Shown one piece after another: positions 53,819 through 61,625 of a stretch of 64,000 nt of DNA (positions are counted from its first letter, which is position 1; each line of letters starts with the position of its first letter). The translations under genes were made by a program, and so were the position numbers. Origin of the DNA: Pseudomonas sp. TCU-HL1 (lineage in GTDB: Bacteria > Pseudomonadota > Gammaproteobacteria > Pseudomonadales > Pseudomonadaceae); NCBI RefSeq assembly GCF_001708505.1, contig NZ_CP015992.1, positions 1,984,001 through 2,048,000 of the forward strand, in the 5' to 3' direction. The notes beneath the pieces were generated by a model. That model was given only the letters and a program-made list of their open reading frames with translations. It did not search any database and was not told where the DNA came from.

Positions 53819-54043
53819 ATGAGTTCATTCAGCATGTCCGGGACGCAACCCGACTTCACCTACGACCTGGGCCGCCCATCCGGCGCCGGGGCGCCACTGT
53901 TCGATGTCTTCTCTCATCCGCCTGCAAGCTTCTCCGTACTGGCACTGGTCGCCGGACTGGGGCTGCAAGGTGAAGGCGCCTTCTTCGCCCGCCTGGCGGC
54001 GCTCCTCGCCGGGTTCGGCAGCCGTCCCGGCCTGATCAACTGA
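53819..54043 (+). CDS. Possible small protein, 74 aa, unrecognised
   Basis: An ATG-started frame encoding MSSFSMSGTQPDFTYDLGRP and a hydrophobic second half (SVLALVAGLGLQGEGAFFAR onward) that could form one membrane helix. I do not recognise it. It lies between an inducible-looking promoter and the Tsx-like gene, in the same direction, with 124 bases before the next start. The ribosome site is weak (GCAGGC). It may be a real small protein or only part of a long leader. Confidence 0.35.
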   Translation: MSSFSMSGTQPDFTYDLGRPSGAGAPLFDVFSHPPASFSVLALVAGLGLQGEGAFFARLAALLAGFGSRPGLIN

Positions 54044-54167
54044 CATCCGGCGCGCGACCCTCTCCAATCCCGAGTCCAGTTGAAGCCTGCCCCTGCCGTT
54101 GCCGGGGCGGGCTCCGGTTGGGTGCGGGACGGAAAAACCTGAAACCCACTACAACAAGGGAAAACCC

Positions 54168-54977
54168 ATGAAAGCCAAGTATCTGCCGCACTGCCTTGCC
54201 CTCTCGACCGGTTTGCTCGGCGGCGGCCAGGCCATCGCCGGTGACCTGCTGTTCTGGCAGAACAACAGCCTGACCTACCTGTACGGCCAGAACTTCAAGA
54301 TCAATCCGGAAATCCAGCAAACGGTGACCTTCGAGCACGCGGATGGCTGGAAGTACGGCGATAACTTCTTCTTCCTGGACAAGATCTTCTACAACGGCGA
54401 TGAGGATGCCCTGGTGGGTAGCAACACCTACTACGGTGAGTTCCAGCCGCGCCTGTCGCTCGGCAAGATCTTCGACCAGAAGATCCAGTTCGGTCCGGTG
54501 ACCGACGTGCTGCTGGCCATGACCTACGAGTTCGGCGAAGGCGACGTCGAGTCCTACCTGATCGGTCCAGGCTTCGACCTGGCCATTCCCGGCTTCGATT
54601 TCTTCCAGGTCAACTTCTACAACCGCACGACCGACGGCAGCCGCCCAGGCGACAACGTCTGGCAGATCACACCGGTGTGGAGCTACACCATTCCGGTGGG
54701 CAATTCCGACATCCTGATCGACGGTTTCATGGACTGGGTGGTGGACAACGACGAGAACAGCCGTGGCACCTACCACGCCAACCTGCACTTCAACCCGCAG
54801 GTCAAGTACGACCTGGGCAAGGCCATGGGCTGGGGTGAAAAGCAGCTCTATGTCGGTTTCGAGTACGACTACTGGAAGGATAAGTACGGCGTCGACAGCG
54901 AGAGCTTCCTCGGTGAGGAAATCCTCGACGGCACCAACCAGAATACGGCCAGCCTGCTGGTCAAGGTGCACTTCTGA
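54168..54977 (+). CDS. Tsx-like (nucleoside-specific channel family) outer-membrane protein
   Basis: A 269-residue outer-membrane beta-barrel of the Tsx/OmpK channel family. A signal peptide (1-24, ending GQAIA) is followed by GDLLFWQNNSLTYLYGQNFK, typical of the family start, with alternating strands such as TVTFEHADGWKYGDNFFFLD and a C-terminal phenylalanine (LLVKVHF) for barrel assembly. Tsx carries nucleosides across the outer membrane; the purine locus fits. ATG 54168 follows AAGGGAAAA. A second, diverged paralogue lies 186 bases downstream on the other strand. Confidence 0.86.
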   Translation: MKAKYLPHCLALSTGLLGGGQAIAGDLLFWQNNSLTYLYGQNFKINPEIQQTVTFEHADGWKYGDNFFFLDKIFYNGDEDALVGSNTYYGEFQPRLSLGKIFDQKIQFGPVTDVLLAMTYEFGEGDVESYLIGPGFDLAIPGFDFFQVNFYNRTTDGSRPGDNVWQITPVWSYTIPVGNSDILIDGFMDWVVDNDENSRGTYHANLHFNPQVKYDLGKAMGWGEKQLYVGFEYDYWKDKYGVDSESFLGEEILDGTNQNTASLLVKVHF

Positions 54978-55060
54978 TCCCATCGGGGAAAAAGACCGGG
55001 GGAAGGCGCAGTGCGCCTTCCCTGCGGTGACAAGGGGAGATGGAACATGTCGCCAGCTCT

Positions 55061-55144
55061 TGTAGAAGGAGCGAATTCATTCGCGAAGCAGGCCGAAGGC
55101 CTGCCTTTCGTGCTCAGGCGATCGCGAATGAATTCGCTCCCACA
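55061..55144. repeat. REP-A inverted repeat with a 3-base insertion
   Basis: The right arm is the usual CGAATGAATTCGCTCCCACA. The left arm reads TGTAGAAGGAGCGAATTC, with three extra bases after TGTAG. A GCAGGC/GCCTGC hairpin fills the spacer. It lies between the two converging Tsx-like genes. Confidence 0.85.
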
Positions 55145-55163
55145 GGCGGGCTTGTCGTCAACC

Positions 55164-56015
55164 TCAGAACGTGAATTCCAGGTTCACCGTCGGCGTCGAG
55201 GTGCGACTGCCACGGCCGCCGTCGACGCCGAACTTGTTGTGCCAGTACTCGTAGCCGACACCCAGCCACAGGTTCGGTTTGCGCTTGGCGCCAGGCATGG
55301 CGGCGACCATGAGCGACGTGCGCATCAGCGTTTCCGGCGCGGTGTCCTTGTCGAAGTAGTCCTCACCCTTCTCGCCAACATGGTTCACGAAGCCCTGGAA
55401 CTTGGCGTCGTGATCGCCGAGCTGGAAGGGCTTGAGCCAGGTCAGGTTGACCATGTAGGTGGCGTCGAAGGTGTGGTCCGGGTGCTTGGCACTGGGGATA
55501 CCCGAGTGGTTTTTCTCGCGGTAGTACATCAGGCTCAGGTCAAACACACCGGCGCCGTTGAACTTGAGCGTCGGGCCGAACACCAGGGCGCGCTTCTTGG
55601 CCGAGGCCAGGTTGTTGTTGCGGCTGGCGTCGAAACCGAAGGTGAAGGCGTAGTCCTTGATCAGGCCGGTGCCCAGTGGCTGGTCGAACACCCGCGAGGC
55701 GAACAGTTGGTGGCGGTAGACCGCGTAGACCTCGCTGCCCCCGTGGTCGGTGCCTTTGCGCGGGTCACGGCTATCGGAGAGGAACACATCGAGGTTGAAG
55801 TAGTTGCTGCCGTAGCGGTAGCCATCCGCGTGGGTGAAGCTGTAGGTGCGCTTGGCGAATTTGTTCGGGTTGTTCGGGTTGGTGTACTGCTGGCCATAGC
55901 GGAAGCCAACGCTGTTGTTCATCCACTCGAAGACCTTGCCGTCCTCGGCGGCGAAGCTGGTCGGGCCGGTGGCCATCAAGGCGGCGCCAAGCGCCAGGCT
56001 GGTGTAACGACGCAT
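55164..56015 (-). CDS. Second Tsx-like outer-membrane protein
   Basis: A 283-residue outer-membrane barrel. Signal peptide 1-22 ends TSFA. The mature start EDGKVFEWMNNSVGFRYGQQ, the segment SFTHADGYRYGSNYFNLDVF and the C-terminal TVNLEFTF parallel the first Tsx-like protein (FEHADGWKYGDNFFFLD there), so they are paralogues. ATG 56015 follows AAGGAGT. It is upstream of nothing on its strand in this cluster; the NCS2 permease gene precedes it with a terminator between, so it has its own promoter. Substrate is probably a nucleoside or base. Confidence 0.83.
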   Translation of the reverse strand: MRRYTSLALGAALMATGPTSFAAEDGKVFEWMNNSVGFRYGQQYTNPNNPNKFAKRTYSFTHADGYRYGSNYFNLDVFLSDSRDPRKGTDHGGSEVYAVYRHQLFASRVFDQPLGTGLIKDYAFTFGFDASRNNNLASAKKRALVFGPTLKFNGAGVFDLSLMYYREKNHSGIPSAKHPDHTFDATYMVNLTWLKPFQLGDHDAKFQGFVNHVGEKGEDYFDKDTAPETLMRTSLMVAAMPGAKRKPNLWLGVGYEYWHNKFGVDGGRGSRTSTPTVNLEFTF

Positions 56016-56107
56016 TCGGGTACTCCTTCTTTTTGTTGTTGAGCTGAAAACGGAAATGACCTGTCCTGAACGGCAGCGCGCGAAGGCGGCCGTCATCGGG
56101 TTCGGGG

Positions 56108-56135
56108 TTAAAAGAGCCCGCCGGGTAGGCGGGCT
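56108..56135 (-). terminator. Terminator of the NCS2 permease gene
   Basis: On the minus strand AGCCCGCC-TACCC-GGCGGGCT is followed by CTTTT. The T-run is short but the stem is strong. Confidence 0.7.
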
Positions 56136-56182
56136 GTGGAGTTCCGGCGGTACCTCATGGGGGCCGCCGGATGGGAGCAAAC

Positions 56183-57529
56183 TCAGTGCACGGCGCAGTG
56201 CCGGCTGCGGTCCTTCTCACCTAGGATGTTGAACAGCAGGTTCAGCGTGAGGGCACTGACAGTGGCCATGGCGATGCCGCTGTGGGTGATGGGCTCCATC
56301 CAGTGGGGAAGCTGTGCGAAGAGCTCGGGACGTACCACCGGTGCCATGCCCATGCCCATGCTGACGGCGACCAGCAACTGGTTGCGGCGGTCGCTGATGT
56401 CGGCCTCGTGGAGGATCTTGATACCGGTGGCGGCCACCATGCCAAACATCGCCAGCCCCGCTCCGCCCAGCACCGCCGGCGGGATCGAGGCCACCAGGAA
56501 GGCGGCTTTCGGCAGCAGACTCAGACCGATCAGGAAGGCCCCTGCGGCGACTGTCACATAGCGACTGCGCACACCGGTCATCTGCACCAGACCAATGTTC
56601 TGGGCGAAGGACGAATGGGTGAAGGTGTTGAAGAAGCCTGCCAGGAAAGACGCGCCGGCGTCGCACATCAGGCCACGGCGCAGGGCGTTGGGGCAGACTT
56701 CGCGGCCGGTGATCTTGCCCAGGGCCAGGAACATGCCGGTGGACTCGACGAAGATGATCACCACCACCAGGCACATCGAGAGCACGGAGGCGAGTTCGAA
56801 CTTCGGCATGCCGAAATGCATGGGCTCCACGATCTGGAACCAGGGGGTTTCGTCCAGGCCGTTGAGGTCGACCATCCCGCTGGCGCCAGCGAGGGCGTAG
56901 CCCAGGGCCATGCCGACGAGCACCGAGACGTTGACCCAGAAGCCCTTGAGGAAGCGGTTCACCAGCAGGATCGTACCCAGCACCAGCGCCGCGATGGACA
57001 GGTACTCCAGCCCGCCGAACTGAGGGGCCATGTTGCCGCCGCCTGCCCAGTTGACCGCAACCGGGAAGAGGGTGAGGCCGATGGAGGTGATCACGGTTCC
57101 GGTCACCAGCGGCGGGAAGAAGCGCACGATGCGCGACATGAAGGGCGCGATCAGCAAGCCGAAGAATCCGGCGGCGATGGTGGCGCCGAAGATGCCCTGG
57201 ATACCAACGCCGGGCATCCCGGCCATGACCACCATGCTGCCGACGGCAGCGAAGCTGGCACCCATCATCACCGGCATGCGGATGCCCACCGGGCCGATGC
57301 CGATGGACTGCACGATGGTAGCGATGCCGGCGACCAGCAGGTCAGCATTGATCAGGAACGCGATTTCTTCACGGGACAGGCCGGCGGCCTGGCCGACGAT
57401 CAGGGGTACGGCAACGGCGCCACCGTACATAAGCAGGACATGCTGGAAGCCGACAAGCAGCAGTTGCATCAGGGGCAGGCGCTGGTCAGCGGGCGAAAGG
57501 GCGATTTCTCGCTCTGTCGGAGTGGTCAT
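56183..57529 (-). CDS. NCS2 xanthine/uric acid permease
   Basis: A 448-residue inner-membrane proton symporter of the nucleobase:cation symporter-2 family. About 14 helices are visible. The NAT signature is QNIGLVQMTGVRSRYV (about residues 305-320), and PLMQLLLVGFQHVLLMYGGA and VPLIVGQAAGLS mark the N-terminus. The xanthine/urate branch (XanQ, UacT, PbuX) fits the neighbouring urate hydroxylase. ATG 57529 is preferred (MTTPTEREIALSPADQ) over 57571, with GAGGTG upstream. It has its own terminator and lies downstream of puuD. Confidence 0.9.
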   Translation of the reverse strand: MTTPTEREIALSPADQRLPLMQLLLVGFQHVLLMYGGAVAVPLIVGQAAGLSREEIAFLINADLLVAGIATIVQSIGIGPVGIRMPVMMGASFAAVGSMVVMAGMPGVGIQGIFGATIAAGFFGLLIAPFMSRIVRFFPPLVTGTVITSIGLTLFPVAVNWAGGGNMAPQFGGLEYLSIAALVLGTILLVNRFLKGFWVNVSVLVGMALGYALAGASGMVDLNGLDETPWFQIVEPMHFGMPKFELASVLSMCLVVVIIFVESTGMFLALGKITGREVCPNALRRGLMCDAGASFLAGFFNTFTHSSFAQNIGLVQMTGVRSRYVTVAAGAFLIGLSLLPKAAFLVASIPPAVLGGAGLAMFGMVAATGIKILHEADISDRRNQLLVAVSMGMGMAPVVRPELFAQLPHWMEPITHSGIAMATVSALTLNLLFNILGEKDRSRHCAVH

Positions 57530-57650
57530 GCAACACCTCGGGCGCTTTTGTTCTTGTAAGTCGCTTGGCAATGCTGCACCTCGTGGGTGCGGCTTGCCGG
57601 GTATTCATGTTGCTGGCCGGGTGGGTGGCACTCGGCCGGGGTACTGCCAG

Positions 57651-57678
57651 AAAAAAAGCCTGCCTGGTGGGGCAGGCT
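57651..57678 (-). terminator. Rho-independent terminator of puuD
   Basis: On the minus strand AGCCTGCC-N-GGCAGGCT is followed by TTTTTTT. It ends the puuE-uraD-allA-puuD gene series. Confidence 0.9.
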
Positions 57679-57738
57679 TGAAACGCGGGCGGTGCTTGGG
57701 GTCACCGCCCGCCGTGGTCTTGCGGGTGCGGCTGGCGC

Positions 57739-59040
57739 TTAGTTGGTCTTGGCGCCCTGGGCAATCCAGCGGCCGATCAGGTCACGTTCTTCCTGGGTCA
57801 TCTGAGTGATGTTGCCCAGCGGCATGATCTGGCTGGCGACAGCCTGGGCCTGGATCTTCGGTGCGAGCATCTGGATCTGTTGCGGGGTGTCGAGCATCAC
57901 GCCGCCCGGCGCCGAGGTGAACATCGGGCTGGTGGGTTTGGCGGAGTGGCAGACGGCGCAGCGTTCCTTGATGACGTCGTGGACCTTGTCGAAGTTGCCG
58001 CCAGTGGCACTGGCCTGGGCCGGAGCTGCAGCCGGTTGTGCCGGAGCAGCAGCCTGCGGCTTGCTCTCGCCGGCTGCCGGGGCAGCGGCGGAAGTCGCGT
58101 GTTCCTGGCGGGCAGGCTCAACGGCCACGCTCGGTTCGGCGGCCTTGTAGTTCGGAGCAGTGACGAACGCCAGGCAGATCATGCCGAGGGCACCGGCCGG
58201 CAGGGTCCAGGCGAACTTGTTGCTGTCGTGGCGGGTGTTGAAGTAGTGGCGCACCAGTACCGCGAGTACCGCGATCCCGGCCAGGATCAGCCAGTTGTAC
58301 TGGCTACCGTAGGTGCTCGGGAAGTGGTTGCTGATCATGATGAACAGCACCGGCAGGGTGAAGTAGTTGTTGTGGCGCGAACGCAGCAGACCCTTGGCCG
58401 GCAGGATCGGGTCCGGGGTGCGGTTCTCTTCGATGGCCTTAACCAGGGCACGCTGCGCCGGCATGATGATGCGGAATACGTTGCCGACCATGATGGTGCC
58501 GATCAGGGCGCCGACATGGATGTAGGAACCACGGCCGCTGAACACATGGGTGAAGCCCCAGGCAGCGCCGACGATCAGCACGAACAACACCAGGCCCAGC
58601 AGGGCGGGGGTCTTGCCCAGCGGCGAGTCGCAGAGGAAGTCGTAGATGAACCAGCCGGCAACCAGCGAGCCGATGCCGATGGCGACGGCGGCGGCCGGGG
58701 CGATGTCCACGCCGGGCGCGATCAGGTACAGGGTCGGGTTCAGGTAGAACACCACGGCCAGCAGGGCGACGCCCGATAACCAGGTGAAATAGGCTTCCCA
58801 TTTGAACCAGTGCAGGTTGTCCGGCATTTTCGGCGGAGCGAGCTTGTACTTCTCCAGGTGGTAGATACCGCCACCGTGGATGGCCCAAAGGTCACCCGAC
58901 AGCCCGTCGCGCGGATTGGCGCGGTTGAGGTTGTTCTCCAGCCAGACGAAATAGAAGGATGCGCCGATCCAGGCGACACCGGTGATCATGTGAACCCAGC
59001 GAATGCTAAGGTTCAGCCATTCGGTCAGATGTGCTTCCAC
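57739..59040 (-). CDS. puuD: Membrane-bound urate hydroxylase PuuD with cytochrome c domain
   Basis: A 433-residue inner-membrane enzyme converting urate to 5-hydroxyisourate, replacing soluble uricase. Eight or nine helices form the PuuD membrane domain (EWLNLSIRWVHMITGVAWIG, GGGIYHLEKYKLAPP, ISNHFPSTYGSQYNWLILAG). After an Ala/Pro-rich linker (about 315-355) comes a cytochrome c domain with the heme site CAVCH and a distal methionine in IMPLGNITQM, so electrons probably go to the respiratory chain. The start is GTG 59040 after AAAGAGG. A terminator follows. It is co-directional with allA, uraD and puuE. Confidence 0.93.
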   Translation of the reverse strand: MEAHLTEWLNLSIRWVHMITGVAWIGASFYFVWLENNLNRANPRDGLSGDLWAIHGGGIYHLEKYKLAPPKMPDNLHWFKWEAYFTWLSGVALLAVVFYLNPTLYLIAPGVDIAPAAAVAIGIGSLVAGWFIYDFLCDSPLGKTPALLGLVLFVLIVGAAWGFTHVFSGRGSYIHVGALIGTIMVGNVFRIIMPAQRALVKAIEENRTPDPILPAKGLLRSRHNNYFTLPVLFIMISNHFPSTYGSQYNWLILAGIAVLAVLVRHYFNTRHDSNKFAWTLPAGALGMICLAFVTAPNYKAAEPSVAVEPARQEHATSAAAPAAGESKPQAAAPAQPAAAPAQASATGGNFDKVHDVIKERCAVCHSAKPTSPMFTSAPGGVMLDTPQQIQMLAPKIQAQAVASQIMPLGNITQMTQEERDLIGRWIAQGAKTN

Positions 59041-59092
59041 AATGTTTACCTCTTTCCCGCCGACCGGCACGCCGATCGTTGGGCTTCTCTTA

Positions 59093-59596
59093 TTAGTGGT
59101 GGGGGTCGAGGAGGAGCTGTTCGTCCTCGGTGAAGAAATGCTCGTCGCAGTTGTTGCCGGAACCGCTGCGATCAACCACCAGGAAGTCATCCCGCTTTTC
59201 GATCGTCAGCACCGGGTGGTGCCAGACGCCGCGATGGTAATTAACGCCCTGCCTGCCATTGGATAGGAAGGCACGGACCAAACCCGGTACAGGTACATCG
59301 CCAATTGGCGCGACCACGACCAGAAAGGAGTTGCCGAGCAGCGGAATGAAGGCCTGGCTGCCCTGCGGATGTCGTTCCAGCATGCGGATGCGCAAGGGCA
59401 TCTCAAGGGATTCGGCGCTGAAGATGCTGATGATTGCCTTGTCGTCCGGCTGGGCGGTCTCGACCGTCGCCAGCTTGTGATAACGGCGGGTGGAGCCGTT
59501 GTTGATCATGAAGTACTCGCTGCCGTCGGTTTCGATCACATCTCCGAATGGGGCGAAGGCTTCTTTGGTCAGGGGCTCGATCTTCAGGGTTCGCAT
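59093..59596 (-). CDS. allA: Ureidoglycolate lyase
   Basis: A 167-residue cupin-fold enzyme that splits ureidoglycolate to glyoxylate and urea. Family marks are AFAPFGDVIETDG near the start, ERHPQGSQAFIPL, and VWHHPVLTIEKRDDFLVVDR near the end. ATG 59596 starts the standard MRTLKIEPLTKEAFAPFGDV. It lies 52 bases before puuD. In P. aeruginosa an allantoicase gene lies directly upstream; here only 164 bases separate it from uraD. Confidence 0.93.
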   Translation of the reverse strand: MRTLKIEPLTKEAFAPFGDVIETDGSEYFMINNGSTRRYHKLATVETAQPDDKAIISIFSAESLEMPLRIRMLERHPQGSQAFIPLLGNSFLVVVAPIGDVPVPGLVRAFLSNGRQGVNYHRGVWHHPVLTIEKRDDFLVVDRSGSGNNCDEHFFTEDEQLLLDPHH

Positions 59597-59760
59597 GGCT
59601 GTTCTACTTGTTCGTTGCTGGTTCCCATCCCGCAAGCGGGAGAGGGGCCGGGCGGGGGAGGCGGTCATTCCATCCTCCCCCCTGGCTCTCCGATTCGGCG
59701 AAGAGCCGATGGGCGGGCCGTGGCCCGTCCGGTCTTGAATGGGGGCGATGCGGCTGCGGC

Positions 59761-60276
59761 TTACATTTGCTGCAGACGGAACAGCGCGATCTTGTTGATC
59801 TCGGCCAGCGCCCTGGTGAATTCGGCTTCGGGGGAGTTGTGGATTCGCTCCTCGAAGGCCGCCAGGATCTGGTGCCGGTTGCTGCCTTTCACCGCCATGA
59901 TGAAGGGAAACCCGAACTTGGCCTTGTAGGCGTCGTTCAGTTCGGTGAAGCGCGCGAACTCTTCAGCCGTGCACGCGTGGATGCCCGCACCGGCTTGTTC
60001 GCTGGTGCTGGCTTCGGTCAGCTCGCCACGCACCGCAGCTTTGCCTGCGAGGTCCGGGTGAGCGTTGATCAGCGCCAGCTGGGCTTCATGGCTGGCGCTG
60101 AGCAACAGGTCGGCCATGCGTTGGTGCAGGCCATCGATTTCATCAATGCTGACGTCCTGGCCGAGGTCAAAAGCCTTCTCGGCTACCCAGGGCGAATGTT
60201 CGTAGATGTCGGCGAAGACGTTGACAAAAGCATCGCGGGACAGCGTGGACGGGGTCAGGGTCTGAAAGCGGCTCAT
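59761..60276 (-). CDS. uraD: OHCU decarboxylase
   Basis: A 171-residue enzyme that decarboxylates 2-oxo-4-hydroxy-4-carboxy-5-ureidoimidazoline to S-allantoin, the third step from urate. The catalytic histidine region is seen in LINAHPDLAGKAAVRGELTE, and FTELNDAYKAKFGFPFIMAV and KGSNRHQILAAFEERIHNSP are family signatures. ATG 60276 overlaps the puuE stop by four bases, so the pair is translationally coupled. Confidence 0.94.
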   Translation of the reverse strand: MSRFQTLTPSTLSRDAFVNVFADIYEHSPWVAEKAFDLGQDVSIDEIDGLHQRMADLLLSASHEAQLALINAHPDLAGKAAVRGELTEASTSEQAGAGIHACTAEEFARFTELNDAYKAKFGFPFIMAVKGSNRHQILAAFEERIHNSPEAEFTRALAEINKIALFRLQQM

Positions 60277-61202
60277 TTCGCTTGCTCTTTGAAAGGGTGG
60301 GTGGCGTGCCAGTGACGGGCGATGTCTGCGCGGCGGGCGAACCAAACTTTTTCATGGCCCTTCACGTATTCGATGAAGCGCGCCAGGGAGGCGAGGCGAG
60401 CCGGACGGCCCAGCAGGCGGCAGTGCATGCCGATGGAGAGCATCTTCGGCGCGCCAGCGGCGCCTTCGGCGTAGAGCACGTCGAAGGCGTCCTTGAGGTA
60501 CTCGAAGAAGTCATCGCCCTTGTTGAAGCCCTGCACCTGGGTGAAGCGCATGTCGTTGGTGTCCAGGGTGTAGGGGATGACCAGGTGCGGTCTTTGCGCG
60601 GTGCTGGCAGCGTCCCAGTAGGGCAGGTCGTCGTCGTAGGTGTCGGAGTCGTAGAGGAAGCCGCCTTCTTCCATCACCAGGCGACGGGTGTTCGGGCCGG
60701 TACGCCCGGTGTACCAGCCCACTGGGCGTTCGCCGGTCAGTTCGGTGAGGATGCGGATGGCCTCGAGCATGTGCTCGCGCTCCTGCGCCTCGTCCATGTA
60801 CTGGTAGTCAATCCAGCGGTAGCCGTGGCTGCAAATCTCGTGACCGGCCTCGACCATGGCGCGGATCACATCCGGATGACGCTGGGCGGCCATGGCGACG
60901 GCGAAGATGGTCAGCGGGATGTCGTGCTGCTTGAACAGGTTCAGCAGGCGCCAGACGCCGACGCGGCTGCCGTACTCGTAAAGAGATTCCATACTCATGT
61001 TGCGCGCGCCCTGCAGCGGTTGGGCGGCCACCATCTCGGACAGGAAGGCTTCGGATTCCTTGTCGCCATGAAGCACATTGCGTTCGCCGCCTTCCTCGTA
61101 GTTGAGGACAAAGGACAGGGCGATTCGGGAATCACCCGGCCAGTGCGGATGGGGAGGGTTGTTGCCGTAACCGATCAGGTCGCGTGGGTACTCAGCGCTC
61201 AC
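60273..61202 (-). CDS. puuE: Allantoinase PuuE (polysaccharide deacetylase fold)
   Basis: A 309-residue cofactor-independent allantoinase, hydrolysing allantoin to allantoate. It belongs to the polysaccharide-deacetylase-like family: YPRDLIGYGNNPPHPHWPGD at the N-terminus, GERNVLHGD, GHEICSHGYRWIDYQ and IGMHCRLLGRPARLASLARF are diagnostic. The start is GTG 61202 with AGAAGGAAG upstream; the next plausible codon would remove the conserved YPRDL. It is first in puuE-uraD-allA-puuD. A TTGTATACAA site 75 bases upstream probably overlaps its promoter. Confidence 0.95.
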   Translation of the reverse strand: MSAEYPRDLIGYGNNPPHPHWPGDSRIALSFVLNYEEGGERNVLHGDKESEAFLSEMVAAQPLQGARNMSMESLYEYGSRVGVWRLLNLFKQHDIPLTIFAVAMAAQRHPDVIRAMVEAGHEICSHGYRWIDYQYMDEAQEREHMLEAIRILTELTGERPVGWYTGRTGPNTRRLVMEEGGFLYDSDTYDDDLPYWDAASTAQRPHLVIPYTLDTNDMRFTQVQGFNKGDDFFEYLKDAFDVLYAEGAAGAPKMLSIGMHCRLLGRPARLASLARFIEYVKGHEKVWFARRADIARHWHATHPFKEQAK

Positions 61203-61276
61203 TGCAGTCTTCCTTCTCGTCTGTTGGATCGATCAGCGACAGCCCGGGAAGTGGTGCGCGACCGTGGATGGGGTGA

Positions 61277-61286
61277 TTGTATACAA
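61277..61286. promoter_or_regulatory. TTGTATACAA operator at puuE
   Basis: A perfect palindrome. On the puuE strand TTTACA, 17 bases and TATACA form a plausible promoter whose -10 lies inside the palindrome, so a bound regulator would block it. Confidence 0.6.
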
Positions 61287-61459
61287 ACTGCCGTGTGTTT
61301 TGTAAATCGAAAATTTGTTGAAATCGTCATCTTTGGATCAAGCAATAGACCTGCCTAACTGGTCAGGTGCTAAGGGCTAGATGCTTGACTGCTGGCCGAT
61401 GCAGGCAAATCCGGATGTTACGTGGGCTTGCGGTGAGCTAGCGGGATTGGTCGGCGTGA

Positions 61460-61469
61460 TTGTGTACAA
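61460..61469. promoter_or_regulatory. TTGTGTACAA operator at hiuH
   Basis: Reverse complement of the site at 53653-53662. Its centre is 44-45 bases before the TATTCT element of the hiuH promoter. Confidence 0.55.
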
Positions 61470-61485
61470 TTTTTTGGTTTTATGT

Positions 61486-61514
61486 CTTACATTGGTGTTG
61501 TCGCGTGTTATTCT
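61486..61514 (+). promoter_or_regulatory. Candidate sigma-70 promoter of hiuH
   Basis: CTTACA (61486-61491), 17-base spacer, TATTCT (61509-61514). Both elements are imperfect, as expected for a promoter needing an activator. Confidence 0.45.
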
Positions 61515-61625
61515 GCGCACAGTACCGGGGCCTAGGCCCTGACCACGCACCGATATGAACAAGCAGAGGAGGTGTGGCGTTTCGATCGCGGCCCGCACAG
61601 CGGCCCGAAGGACGCCCAGCGAGCA

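Larger units (their letters stand above)
61203..61625. other. Divergent regulatory region between puuE and hiuH
   Basis: No full gene is supported. Two TTGTATACAA-type sites (61277-61286, 61460-61469), one promoter toward hiuH (61486-61514) and a 27-codon ORF (61555-61638) overlapping the hiuH start are visible. Confidence 0.65.
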
